From AC-56 sp963702195 (lineage in GTDB: Bacteria; Actinomycetota; Thermoleophilia; Solirubrobacterales; 70-9): a stretch of DNA of 64,000 bases. Below, one piece after another: positions 34,017 through 42,122 of the stretch (its first letter is position 1; each line of letters begins with the position of its first letter). The notes below the pieces were generated by a model. The model did no database searches. It was not told the origin of the DNA and saw only the letters and a list, made by a program, of their open reading frames with translations. The position numbers and the translations under genes are program-made. The stretch covers positions 2,418,001-2,482,000 of the forward strand of contig OY969725.1 in assembly GCA_963702195.1 (NCBI GenBank). Reading direction: 5' to 3'.

Positions 34017-34402
34017 GGCCCCTCCGCACGGGACGACTTCGCACCGAAGCTGCTGACCACTGCGCGTTGGGTCGAGGCTGCCTCGGCCTGGATCATCTGC
34101 GCGTGCGCAGCACTGGTCGCGATCGGATTCCTCGTCTCGGCGTTCTCTCGTCCACAGCGCATAACGGAACATCCGATCTAGGGGCGCGGCTCCCTGCCCC
34201 GTGCGTGGGCTGTTGTCCGAACCGGCGAGCGTGAATGAGTTGCGCCCCACTTCCCGTCCGACGGCGTTAACAAGCACTTAATCCAGGACCTCTTGCGCTT
34301 AAACGCACGTTGGGATAGTGCCGCCCGCCTCAAGGACGTCAGTAGTGCAGGGAACGCCCGAGGCATGGAAAGGGAACGGAAAACCACAGGGGGTCGAAAG
34401 AG
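34017..34402. other. Region between nadB and DUF5763-like gene
   Basis: 386 bp. Directly after the nadB stop, the same frame stays open to TAG at 34180-34182 and encodes a hydrophobic helix (WVEAASAWIICACAALVAIG), but it has no ATG, GTG or TTG start. The right half is AT-richer and probably carries the promoter of the next gene (TTGCGC at 34293, TAGTGC at 34316, 17 bp apart, weak). Confidence 0.4.
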
Positions 34403-34879
34403 ATGTATCGATTCAGCCGCTCTATGTACCGGGAGTTGGGTCCGCGGGTCGTCGAGGATGACCGGGATCCGACGCAGTGCCGGAACAGGCAAAAGGTTCT
34501 GGACGCCTGCGAGGCCGCGATTCGCCGCCTGACCTATGACCGGCGCTATTTCGCCCGTCCGGCGCGGTCGCTCTTCAACGAGGTGCGTCCGTACTTCACG
34601 ATGCAGGACCAGCTGTTCGTCTGGCGCGTGGTCGAGTCGAACCTCCATCTCGCGACCGAGTTCCTCGAGCAGCTTCCGGAGGGCGTCGGCCTCGATGGCC
34701 GTCCGCCTCAGTGCAACGCGCACACCCGCAAGGGCACGCCCTGCCAGCGCACTCCGCTGCCGGGCCGGGACTATTGCCCCTCGCACAAGCACCTCGAGGA
34801 GACCTTCGAGAGCGCCGAGATTCCGGACAGCGCGGTGGAGACGGCTGACAGCGAGCTCGGCTCGTTCGCCGCGGCGTAG
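34403..34879 (+). CDS. DUF5763-like cysteine/histidine zinc-motif protein
   Basis: 158 residues. A helical N-terminal region (residues 20-95) precedes a compact zinc-binding motif, CNAHTRKGTPCQRTPLPGRD followed by YCPSH, matching the C-x(n)-GTPC-x(n)-YC-x2-H pattern of DUF5763-type proteins. The C-terminus is acidic. ATG 34403 has an AGGGGG purine run upstream. A strong terminator follows at 34914-34936, so it is monocistronic. Function unknown; possibly nucleic-acid binding. Confidence 0.7.
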   Translation: MYRFSRSMYRELGPRVVEDDRDPTQCRNRQKVLDACEAAIRRLTYDRRYFARPARSLFNEVRPYFTMQDQLFVWRVVESNLHLATEFLEQLPEGVGLDGRPPQCNAHTRKGTPCQRTPLPGRDYCPSHKHLEETFESAEIPDSAVETADSELGSFAAA

Positions 34880-34913
34880 GCAAGAGCTCACAGCGGAGAG
34901 ATACCGACGTTGG

Positions 34914-34936
34914 AGGGCCCCGGTCATCGGGGCCCT
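34914..34936 (+). terminator. Stem-loop terminator
   Basis: AGGGCCCCG, loop GTCAT, CGGGGCCCT: a perfect 9-bp GC-rich stem followed by a short pyrimidine run (TCCT). Placed 34 bp after the DUF5763-like gene and before hyuA. Confidence 0.7.
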
Positions 34937-34977
34937 TCCTCGTGGAGGGCCGCTTCGCATTCTGAGAGGCTGCGCGC

Positions 34978-36960
34978 ATGCTTCTCGGGGTCGACGTCGG
35001 CGGGACGTTCACCGACGCGGTCGTCTTCGACGGCACCGATCTGCACACGGCCAAGTCGCCCTCGACGCCCGACGACGTCGCCCGCGGTGTGCTGGCGGCC
35101 GTCGAGACCGTGCTGGAGCGCGCCGGCGCCGCCCCGGCGGACGTCGAGGCCTTCGCGCATGGAATGACGGTGGGTACCAACGCGCTCCTGACCGAGAGCG
35201 GTGCCCGGACGGCACTGGTCGCGACGGAGGGGTTCACGGACGTCCTCGAGGTGGCGCGCCAGAACCGGCCCGACCTGTACCGGCTGTGTGCTCCGAAGCC
35301 CGCGCCGCTCGTCCCACGCGAGCTGCGCTTCGGCGCCGGCGGGCGAATCGGGCCGCAGGGCGAGATCGAGCCGCTGCCCGACGGCGAGGTTGACCGGATC
35401 GCGGAGGCGATCCGCGAGACGGAAGCGGAGTCCGTCGCCGTGTGCCTTCTTTTCTCCTACCTCGACCCGGGTCACGAGGAGGCGATCGCGGAGCGCCTGC
35501 GGGCGCTGCCGGGCGTCCACGTCTCGGCCTCCCACGAGGTCCTGCCGCAGTTCCGCGAGTACGAGCGAGCCTCGACCACCGTCGTCGACGCTTACCTCTC
35601 TCCCCTTCTCGGCCGCTACATCGATCGTCTGTCCCGTTCGTGCGGCGAGCGGGGGCTGCCCCCGCCGCTGATCATGAAGTCGTCAGGCGGCGTGGCGCCC
35701 GCCGAGGAGGCGGCGAGCGCCGGCGCCTGGAGTGTCCTGTCGGGGCCGGCCGGCGGGGCGGTCGGGGCGGCTCTTCTCGCCCGGCTCTCGGGCGACGGCG
35801 ACGCCGTGGGCATCGACATGGGCGGCACGTCCTGCGACGTGTGCGTCGTGGAGGGAGGACGCGTCCGGCGTACCGACTCCCGTGAGATCTCGGGCCGGAT
35901 CATCCAGCTGCCGATGGTCGACGTCCACACCGTGGGCGCCGGCGGCGGCTCGATCGGCTGGCGAGACCACGGCGGCGCGCTGCGCGTCGGCCCGCGGTCC
36001 GCCGGCGCCGACCCCGGCCCCGCCTCCTACGGCCGCGGCGGGAAGGAGCCCACGGTCACCGACGCCAACCTCCTGCTCGGCTATCTCGACGCGTCGTCCA
36101 CGCTGGCGGGCGGTGTCGACCTCGACCTGGACGCCGCCGAGGCCGCGGTGGAGGCGCTCGGCTCGCAGCTCGGTCTCGAGACGCTCGAGACGGCGGAGGG
36201 GATCATCCGCGTCGCCAATCAGGAGATGATCCGCGCGCTCAGGGTGGTCACGGTTGACCGCGGCATCGACCCAAGGGACTTCGCGCTGATGCCGTTCGGA
36301 GGCGCGGGGCCGATGCACGCCGCCGCGCTGGCGGACGAGCTCGGCATGAGGCGACTCCTGTGTCCCCGTGCGAGCGGGGTCCTCTCGGCGCTCGGCCTGA
36401 TCGCGTCCGATCGCCGCCGCGACACCGCCCGGACCGTGATGCTCGCCGGCGACGACCTGACGGCGGAGCGGATCGGGGCCGAGGTCGGCGCGCTCCGGGA
36501 CCCCCTGGCCGCTGGGCTCGAGGACGCGACCGTCGAGGTCACGTACGAGCTCCGGTACGCGGGTCAGGCCTTCGAGCTGCCTGTCCCGGGCTCCGAGAAC
36601 CCGACGCCGGAGGAGCTCGCGGCCGGCTTCGCGGACGAGCACGAGCGCCGCTACGGGTACCGCGACTCCGGCGCTCCGGTGGAGCTCGTGAACATCCGCG
36701 TCGCCGTCGCCGTCGCCGTGCCCGGGCCGTCGCCGGAACCGCGGGCGGCGACCTCCGGCGCGCTCGAGCGCCGGACCCGGGAGGCGCGATTCGCCGGCGT
36801 GTGGACCGATGCGTCCGTTCTTCGCGGGGAGCCCGAGGCCGGAGTCGAGGCGGAGGGACCGTGCATCTTCGAGCTTCCGGAGGCGACCCTGGTCCTGCCC
36901 CCGGGCTGGCGGGCCCGCGTCGACGACCGCGGGACGACCACGGCGGAGCGGGCGGGATGA
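34978..36960 (+). CDS. hyuA: Hydantoinase/oxoprolinase subunit A
   Basis: 660 residues, normal length. The N-terminal actin-like ATPase opening is GVDVGGTFTDAVVFDGTDLH, with THE-like HGMTVGTNALL. The middle has VLSGPAGGAVGAALLA and the phosphate loop GIDMGGTSCDVC. A late segment reads FGGAGPMHAAALADELGM. With subunit B it performs ATP-dependent opening of 5-oxoproline, N-methylhydantoin or related rings, or carboxylates ketones such as acetone; the substrate cannot be told. The hyuB start overlaps by 4 bp. Confidence 0.92.
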   Translation: MLLGVDVGGTFTDAVVFDGTDLHTAKSPSTPDDVARGVLAAVETVLERAGAAPADVEAFAHGMTVGTNALLTESGARTALVATEGFTDVLEVARQNRPDLYRLCAPKPAPLVPRELRFGAGGRIGPQGEIEPLPDGEVDRIAEAIRETEAESVAVCLLFSYLDPGHEEAIAERLRALPGVHVSASHEVLPQFREYERASTTVVDAYLSPLLGRYIDRLSRSCGERGLPPPLIMKSSGGVAPAEEAASAGAWSVLSGPAGGAVGAALLARLSGDGDAVGIDMGGTSCDVCVVEGGRVRRTDSREISGRIIQLPMVDVHTVGAGGGSIGWRDHGGALRVGPRSAGADPGPASYGRGGKEPTVTDANLLLGYLDASSTLAGGVDLDLDAAEAAVEALGSQLGLETLETAEGIIRVANQEMIRALRVVTVDRGIDPRDFALMPFGGAGPMHAAALADELGMRRLLCPRASGVLSALGLIASDRRRDTARTVMLAGDDLTAERIGAEVGALRDPLAAGLEDATVEVTYELRYAGQAFELPVPGSENPTPEELAAGFADEHERRYGYRDSGAPVELVNIRVAVAVAVPGPSPEPRAATSGALERRTREARFAGVWTDASVLRGEPEAGVEAEGPCIFELPEATLVLPPGWRARVDDRGTTTAERAG

Positions 36961-38489
36961 GCGGTCTCGACCCGGTCAGCCTCCAGGTCCTCGTGGGAGC
37001 GCTCCGCGCTGCCTGCGACGAGATGGGCGCCGTGCTGATTCGCTCCGCCCACTCGGCCAATATCAAGGAGCGGCACGACTGCTCGACGGCGCTCTTCGAC
37101 GGGGCGGGCGAGCTGGTCATGCAGGCCGAGCACATCCCGGTGCATCTGGGGTCGATGCCCGACGCGGTCGCCGCGGTCCTGGGCGAGGACCACCGGCCCG
37201 GCGACGTGTGGATCCTCAACGACCCCTACCGCGGCGGCACGCACCTGCCCGATGTCACGTTGATCTCGCCGATCTTCGCCGCGGACGAGGGCGGCGCCGG
37301 CGGCCCGCTCGGCTTCGCCGCGAGCAGAGCGCATCACGCCGACATCGGCGGCCCGACACCCGGCGGCATGCCGGCCGACTCGGTGCGGCTCTCCGACGAG
37401 GGCGTCGTGATCGCGCCGATGCGCGCAACCGACGAGGTGCTGAGGGACCTGGCGCACCAGATGCGGAACCCACCCCAGCGCCTGGCCGATCTGCGGGCGC
37501 AGCGGGCCGCCAACCTCACCGGCGAGCGGCGGCTGCTGGAGCTCCTCGAGCGGGAGGGCGCGGACGTGCTGCGCGCCGGGATGGCCGAGATCCTCGACTA
37601 CGCAGAGCGTCGCACCCGCGCCCGGCTCAGCGAGCTGCCCGACGGGACCTACGAAGCCGAGGACGTGCTGGAGGATGACGCCGCCGGCGCCGAGAGGGAC
37701 ATTCGCCTGCACGTGATGGCTCGCATCGAGGGTGACCGGCTCACGCTCGACTTCACCGGCACGGACGACCAGGTCGAGGGAAATCTCAACTGCCCGCTGT
37801 CGGTGACGAAGTCGGCGGCGTTCTTCTCCGTGCGCGTGATGACCGATCCCGACGCGCCGCCGTCGGCGGGCGCCTTCCGGCCCATCGAGGTCATCGCCCC
37901 GGAGGGCTGCCTGCTGAATGCCCGGTTCCCCGCCGCGGTCGTCGCCGGCAACGTCGAGACGTCGAGCCGGGTGGCGGACCTCGTGCTGTCGGCGCTCGGT
38001 GGCGCGACGGCGGTCCCGGCGCAGGGTCAGGGAACCATGAACAACCTGACCTTCGCCGGCGAGAACTTCACCTACTACGAGACCCTCGGAGGCGGGCAGG
38101 GGGCGTGCCCGAACGCCGACGGGCCCGACGCGATCCACGTCGCGATGTCCAACACGCTGAACACGCCCACTGAGGCGCTCGAGACCGAGTTCCCCGTGCG
38201 GGTGCGAGAGCACGGCGTTCGCCGCGGCAGCGGGGGCCGCGGCGAGCATCACGGCGGCGACGGGCTCGTCCGCGAGCTCGAGGCGCTGGCGCCGCTCGGC
38301 TTCACCCTGATCACCGAGCGCCGAACGCACGCCCCGCGCGGCCGCGAGGGAGGCGGCGACGGAGCGCCGGGCCGAAACCTCCTGAACGGCGAGCAGCTGC
38401 CGTCCAAAGCGGCCGGCGACCTGCGTCCCGGCGACCGCCTGCGGCTCGAGACACCGGGCGGCGGCGGCTACGGCGCTCCCGCTCGGTAG
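36957..38489 (+). CDS. hyuB: Hydantoinase B/oxoprolinase subunit B
   Basis: 510 residues. Conserved text: RSAHSANIKERHDCSTALFD, WILNDPYRGGTHLPDVTLIS, GFAASRAHHADIGGPTPGGM and NVETSSRVADLVLSALG, including the metal-binding His/Asp region. The start ATG 36957 overlaps the hyuA stop (ATGA). The C-terminus ends in GDRLRLETPGGGGYG, the usual family end. Partner of HyuA. Convergent with the anti-sigma gene 4 bp further. Confidence 0.92.
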   Translation: MSGLDPVSLQVLVGALRAACDEMGAVLIRSAHSANIKERHDCSTALFDGAGELVMQAEHIPVHLGSMPDAVAAVLGEDHRPGDVWILNDPYRGGTHLPDVTLISPIFAADEGGAGGPLGFAASRAHHADIGGPTPGGMPADSVRLSDEGVVIAPMRATDEVLRDLAHQMRNPPQRLADLRAQRAANLTGERRLLELLEREGADVLRAGMAEILDYAERRTRARLSELPDGTYEAEDVLEDDAAGAERDIRLHVMARIEGDRLTLDFTGTDDQVEGNLNCPLSVTKSAAFFSVRVMTDPDAPPSAGAFRPIEVIAPEGCLLNARFPAAVVAGNVETSSRVADLVLSALGGATAVPAQGQGTMNNLTFAGENFTYYETLGGGQGACPNADGPDAIHVAMSNTLNTPTEALETEFPVRVREHGVRRGSGGRGEHHGGDGLVRELEALAPLGFTLITERRTHAPRGREGGGDGAPGRNLLNGEQLPSKAAGDLRPGDRLRLETPGGGGYGAPAR

Positions 38490-38493
38490 GCGG

Positions 38494-38754
38494 TCAGGCC
38501 GGCTCCGCGCGCCAGTTCCGGAACGCGGCCACGAGCTCCGCCTCGGCCTCGGGCGAGACAGACTCGGCCGGGATGTGCCCCAGGGCCACGATCGTCATCC
38601 GCATCTGCTCGATGTAGAGCGTGCAGGCGTCGCACTCGGCGACGTGCTCGGAGAACCGCGCCCGGGTGGCGTCGTCCATGCGGCCCTCGAGATAGTCGGT
38701 CACGAGCTCGACCATCTCCTGGCAGGTGAGCATCTTGTTGTGGCGCCGATTCAT
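38494..38754 (-). CDS. Zinc-finger (zf-HC2) anti-sigma factor
   Basis: 86 residues. Motif HVAECDACTLY gives the H-x3-C-x2-C zinc site of ZAS anti-sigmas, preceded by CQEMVELVTDYLEGRM, the helix that caps the sigma. No membrane span, so it is a soluble, possibly redox-responsive type. ATG overlaps the sigma gene stop (ATGA at 38751-38754), the expected pairing. Confidence 0.88.
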   Translation of the reverse strand: MNRRHNKMLTCQEMVELVTDYLEGRMDDATRARFSEHVAECDACTLYIEQMRMTIVALGHIPAESVSPEAEAELVAAFRNWRAEPA

Positions 38755-39446
38755 CGAGTGGCTTCCTCGGACTCTGGGTTCAAGTGCTCCTCCAGCGCCT
38801 CGCGCACCTTCGAGCGCGCGCGGTGCAGGAGCACTCGTTGATTTGTCTCGCTGAGGTCCAGCGCGTTTCGGACCTCCTCGGCATCCCAACCGCTGATGTC
38901 GCGCAGCGTGATCACCTCTCGCTGGCGCGGCGGAAGGTCCCTGATCGCCCTCAGCAGCACGTCGCGGGTCTCGTTCGCCTCCAGCTGGCTCTGCGGGTCC
39001 TCCCAAGCCACCGGCGGGTTGGCCCACCAGCCCGGCCGCTCGCCGCGCCTGCCTTGAAAGCGCTCCGGATCGAGCGCCGGGTCTCCCCCCTCCTCGTAGC
39101 GCCGCCGCAGCAGCGCGAAGGGCACGATCCGCCCCTCGCGCGTGCCGCGAGTCCGCGCCTTGTTGAGCGCGATGCTGGCAAGCCAGGTGCGGAGCATCGA
39201 GCGACCCTCGAAGCGATCGAGGCCGTTCAGCGCGGCCAGCCACGTGTCCTGGACGACCTCCTCGGCGATGGCCCGGCTCGGCACGTGCATCATCACGAGG
39301 CGCATCAGGAACGGTCCGTGCTCTGCGACCAGGGCCCGGAAGGCGTCCTCGTCCCCATCGCGCAACCTGGCGAGCAGCGCCGCGTCGGGGTCGGCCGGCG
39401 CTCGCGCGCCCCGGGCCTCCGAGCTCCCGCCTTGCTCCTCCGGCAT
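38751..39446 (-). CDS. ECF RNA polymerase sigma factor
   Basis: 231 residues from ATG 39446. Region 2: FLMRLVMMHVPSRAIAEEVV, then QDTWLAALNGLDRFEGRSML and RTWLASIALNKART. Region 4: LRAIRDLPPRQREVITLRDI and GWDAEEVRNALDLSETNQRV, then LLHRARSKVREAL. It directs transcription of an envelope or stress regulon under control of the downstream anti-sigma. The frame extends to 39581, but the added residues are not sigma-like. Divergent from the hydrolase gene. Confidence 0.92.
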   Translation of the reverse strand: MPEEQGGSSEARGARAPADPDAALLARLRDGDEDAFRALVAEHGPFLMRLVMMHVPSRAIAEEVVQDTWLAALNGLDRFEGRSMLRTWLASIALNKARTRGTREGRIVPFALLRRRYEEGGDPALDPERFQGRRGERPGWWANPPVAWEDPQSQLEANETRDVLLRAIRDLPPRQREVITLRDISGWDAEEVRNALDLSETNQRVLLHRARSKVREALEEHLNPESEEATR

Positions 39447-39491
39447 CGGCCGCGATTCTCTCACGTGCCCGGTGAGGCGTAGGCTCCGCGA

Positions 39492-40295
39492 ATGGCGGCG
39501 TGGATGGAGCTCGACGGGGTCACCCTCGCCTACGAGCGGCGGTCGGGCGCATCGAGCTCGGCCACCGTCGTCTTCGTCCACGGCCTGGGCGGATCGATCA
39601 ACTCGTGGTGGGCGCAGCTCGCGGCATGCGAGGCACGCGGTCGTCCGTGCGTGGCCTACGACCAGCGCGGCGCCGGGCTGAGCACGAAGCCGGAGGGGTC
39701 ATACTCGGTCGAGCAGTGGGCTGAGGATCTGATGGCGCTGCTCGACGCGCTGGAGGTCGAGCGCCCGATCCTGGTCGGGCACTCGGTCGGCTGCATGGTC
39801 GCCGAGCACGCGTGCGTGCGGCTCGGCGAGCGGATCGCCGGACTCGTGACCATCGGCGGCGCGCTTCGCTGGCGGCCCGAGGCGGCGCCCGTCTTCGAGG
39901 AGCGCGTGAAGCTCGCCCGTGCTGGGCGCATGGACGAGATCGCGACCACGGTGGTCGGGACCGGGCTCAGCGAGGCCCGGCGGGGCTCCGACCCGGCCCT
40001 GGTGGGCCTGTTTCGGGACCTGATCGCATCGAACGACCCGCGGGCCTACGCGGAGTGCAGCGCGGCGACGGCGGTGGGACACATGGTGGACCCCGACCGG
40101 GTCGCGTGCCCGGCGCTCGCGTGCTGCGGCGAGCACGATCCGGTGACGCCTTCGGCATTCGCCGAGGCGATCGCGGCTGCGGTCCCGGATGGGCGCACCG
40201 CGGTGGTCGCCGGCGCCGCGCACTGGTGTCATGTGGAGGCCCCCGACCGTGTGAACGAGATCATGCTCGGATTCGCCGATGAATTCGCAACATAA
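39492..40295 (+). CDS. Alpha/beta hydrolase
   Basis: 267 residues, cytosolic. Oxyanion VHGLGGS near residue 30, nucleophile Ser in GHSVG near residue 97, Asp in CCGEHDPVTP and His in GAAHWCHVEAP complete the triad. The overall layout is that of 3-oxoadipate enol-lactonase-like or esterase enzymes. Substrate unknown. It lies divergent from the ECF sigma gene with a 45-bp gap. Confidence 0.88.
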   Translation: MAAWMELDGVTLAYERRSGASSSATVVFVHGLGGSINSWWAQLAACEARGRPCVAYDQRGAGLSTKPEGSYSVEQWAEDLMALLDALEVERPILVGHSVGCMVAEHACVRLGERIAGLVTIGGALRWRPEAAPVFEERVKLARAGRMDEIATTVVGTGLSEARRGSDPALVGLFRDLIASNDPRAYAECSAATAVGHMVDPDRVACPALACCGEHDPVTPSAFAEAIAAAVPDGRTAVVAGAAHWCHVEAPDRVNEIMLGFADEFAT

Positions 40296-40305
40296 AACAC
40301 AAATT

Positions 40306-40333
40306 TTGAGATTTGTCGAACGTCCTCTAAAAT
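40306..40333 (+). promoter_or_regulatory. Sigma70-like promoter for the DUF1802 gene
   Basis: TTGAGA (40306-40311), 16-bp spacer, TAAAAT (40328-40333) in an AT-rich island unusual for this DNA. It predicts a leader of about 85 nt before the ATG at 40424. I see no recognisable riboswitch in the leader. Confidence 0.5.
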
Positions 40334-40423
40334 GACGCGCCTTAGCCGGTCAGCCAGTTTCCGATGAGGACGGCACCGGCAACGTCCAAGCTCGCTTTAC
40401 CGACGATCTGAACGACTTAAGCA

Positions 40424-41053
40424 ATGCCTATTGCCTTCAAAGAGTGGGCCGTAACAGTGCGCGCCCTGGCCGAGGGAGAGCAGCTCGTCACGCTGCGCAA
40501 GGGCGGAATCCGCGAAGAGGAGAAGCACTTCGAGGTCGAGTACGACCGCTTCTTCCTCTACCCCACCTTCGATCACCAGCGCAACGACCTCGTGCGCGAG
40601 TCACACCATCCCGAGCTTCGCCGCGCGCTCGAGGAGGGTGTGTGGCCGGACGAGGAGCCGCCGCCCCGCGCCCTGATCCAGGACGGTGGGATCGCGCAGC
40701 CGGATCGCGTGCGCATTCGCTCCTGGGCGGAGGTCACCGACCACTTCGAGACCAGCGACCCGCGCATCGTCGACAGCCTTTCGCCGTTCCACGTCTGGAC
40801 GCAGGACTACGCGCACAAGCGGCTGCGGTGGAAGCGCCGCCATCCGCTGCACGTCCTGCTCCTGCGGGTCCACCGGATCCCGCGGCCCGTCACCGTGCGC
40901 GTTCGCGACGAGTACCACGGCTGCCGCTCGTGGGTCGAGATCGATCGCGAGCTTCCCTTCGAGGGAACCCCGGTGATGGCGGACCAGGAGTTCGACCGCG
41001 CCGCCGCGGAGATCCGCGACATCTGCGGCGAGGCCGAGCCGGTCCCCGCATAG
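40424..41053 (+). CDS. DUF1802 family protein
   Basis: 209 residues. The opening FKEWAVTVRALAEGEQLVTL with RKGGIREEE and FFLYPTFDHQ matches DUF1802 proteins, found mainly in cyanobacteria and actinobacteria. Later text, HVWTQDYAHKRLRWKRRHPL, is basic. No membrane span or catalytic motif is known. Function unknown. A good promoter lies upstream. Confidence 0.8.
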   Translation: MPIAFKEWAVTVRALAEGEQLVTLRKGGIREEEKHFEVEYDRFFLYPTFDHQRNDLVRESHHPELRRALEEGVWPDEEPPPRALIQDGGIAQPDRVRIRSWAEVTDHFETSDPRIVDSLSPFHVWTQDYAHKRLRWKRRHPLHVLLLRVHRIPRPVTVRVRDEYHGCRSWVEIDRELPFEGTPVMADQEFDRAAAEIRDICGEAEPVPA

Positions 41054-41089
41054 CCTGCTGGTGAGGGGCTCTAGCCCCGAAACCGGCTG

Positions 41090-42043
41090 GTGTCGTTGCT
41101 CGTGCGGCTGATCGAGCAGATCAAAGGCGCGCGCAGGGCGCTCGTCCTCGGGATCGGAGGCGGTGGCGACGTCGTCGGCGCCCTGGCCATCGCGCGCCTG
41201 TGCGAGTCACTCGGCACGCCGTTCGCACTCGGCGGTGTCGCCTGGGAGCGGTTCGCGATCGACCCGAAGCCCGGCCCGCGCCCGCTCGCGGAGATCCGCG
41301 GCGGCGAGCGGCTCGACGGGGACGCGGTGCTTGCCGGCGCGGCGACGGCCACGGACGACGGAGTGGCGTTCGCCGAGGCCGGGATCGCCGACTTCATCGG
41401 AACCCAGACCGCGCTGATCGACGTCACCCGCGGTGCGGCCGGTGCCTCCGGGGGAATTGCCGCTGCCATGGAGCGCCTCGACTGCGACCTGCTGCTGGGG
41501 GTCGACGTCGGCGGGGACGTTCTCGGGCACGGCGACGAGGAGGGCCTCGCGAGCCCTCTGTGCGACGCGGTGATGGTGGCCGCGATGGTCGGGGCCGCCG
41601 GCACGGGCGAAACGGTCATGGCCGTGATCGGTGCCGGCTGCGACGGTGAGCTCGCGCCCGCTCAGGTCCTCGAGCGAGTGGCCGCCCTCGGACGCGCCGG
41701 AGCGTGGCTTGAGACCTGGGGGATACCGCCCGAGGTCGCCGAGGAGCTCGAGCGCGCGGCCGATCGCGTGCCCACGGAGGCGAGCCTCATGGTCGCCCGG
41801 TGCGCTCGCGGGGAGACGGGCGTCGTGCCGATTCGAAGAGGCCTGCGGCAGGTCGAGCTCGGGCCGGCCGGGGCCCTCGCGTTCTTCTTCGACCCGGTCC
41901 CGGCTCTCGCAGAGCTGCCGCTGGCGCGAGCGGCACAGGGCTCCGAGAGCATCGACGAGGCACGCGATGCCCTGGCGGACCTGGGCGTCCGAACCGAGCT
42001 CGATTACGAGCGGGACCGGGCGACCCAGGGCCAGAGCACGTAG
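41090..42043 (+). CDS. DUF1152 family protein
   Basis: 317 residues. A glycine-rich nucleotide-binding-like opening (LVLGIGGGGDVVGALAIARL) and the acidic motif GVDVGGDVLGHGDEEGLASP are family hallmarks. The fold is thought to be Rossmann-like; the reaction is unknown. GTG start. It follows DUF1802 by 36 bp and probably shares its transcript. Confidence 0.78.
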   Translation: MSLLVRLIEQIKGARRALVLGIGGGGDVVGALAIARLCESLGTPFALGGVAWERFAIDPKPGPRPLAEIRGGERLDGDAVLAGAATATDDGVAFAEAGIADFIGTQTALIDVTRGAAGASGGIAAAMERLDCDLLLGVDVGGDVLGHGDEEGLASPLCDAVMVAAMVGAAGTGETVMAVIGAGCDGELAPAQVLERVAALGRAGAWLETWGIPPEVAEELERAADRVPTEASLMVARCARGETGVVPIRRGLRQVELGPAGALAFFFDPVPALAELPLARAAQGSESIDEARDALADLGVRTELDYERDRATQGQST

Positions 42044-42122
42044 GAGGAGGCTGCTCGCCGGCGTCGTCGACGATCCCGGCGGTGCCGCCGCTGTTGGGGA
42101 ACTGGCGCATGGTCGGCGGCGG

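Noticed and set aside
34293..34321. Promoter for the DUF5763-like gene (TTGCGC-17-TAGTGC)
   Set aside because: The -10 element is poor, so I mention it only inside the intergenic entry.
36360..36956. N-terminal extension of the hydantoinase B frame
   Set aside because: It lies inside hyuA in a different frame and is Arg/Pro/Gly shadow sequence; ATG 36957 with a 4-bp overlap is the natural start.
41631..42122. Long N-terminal extension of the penicillin acylase frame
   Set aside because: It overlaps the DUF1152 gene in another frame and has no ribosome site; the signal peptide lies after 42123.
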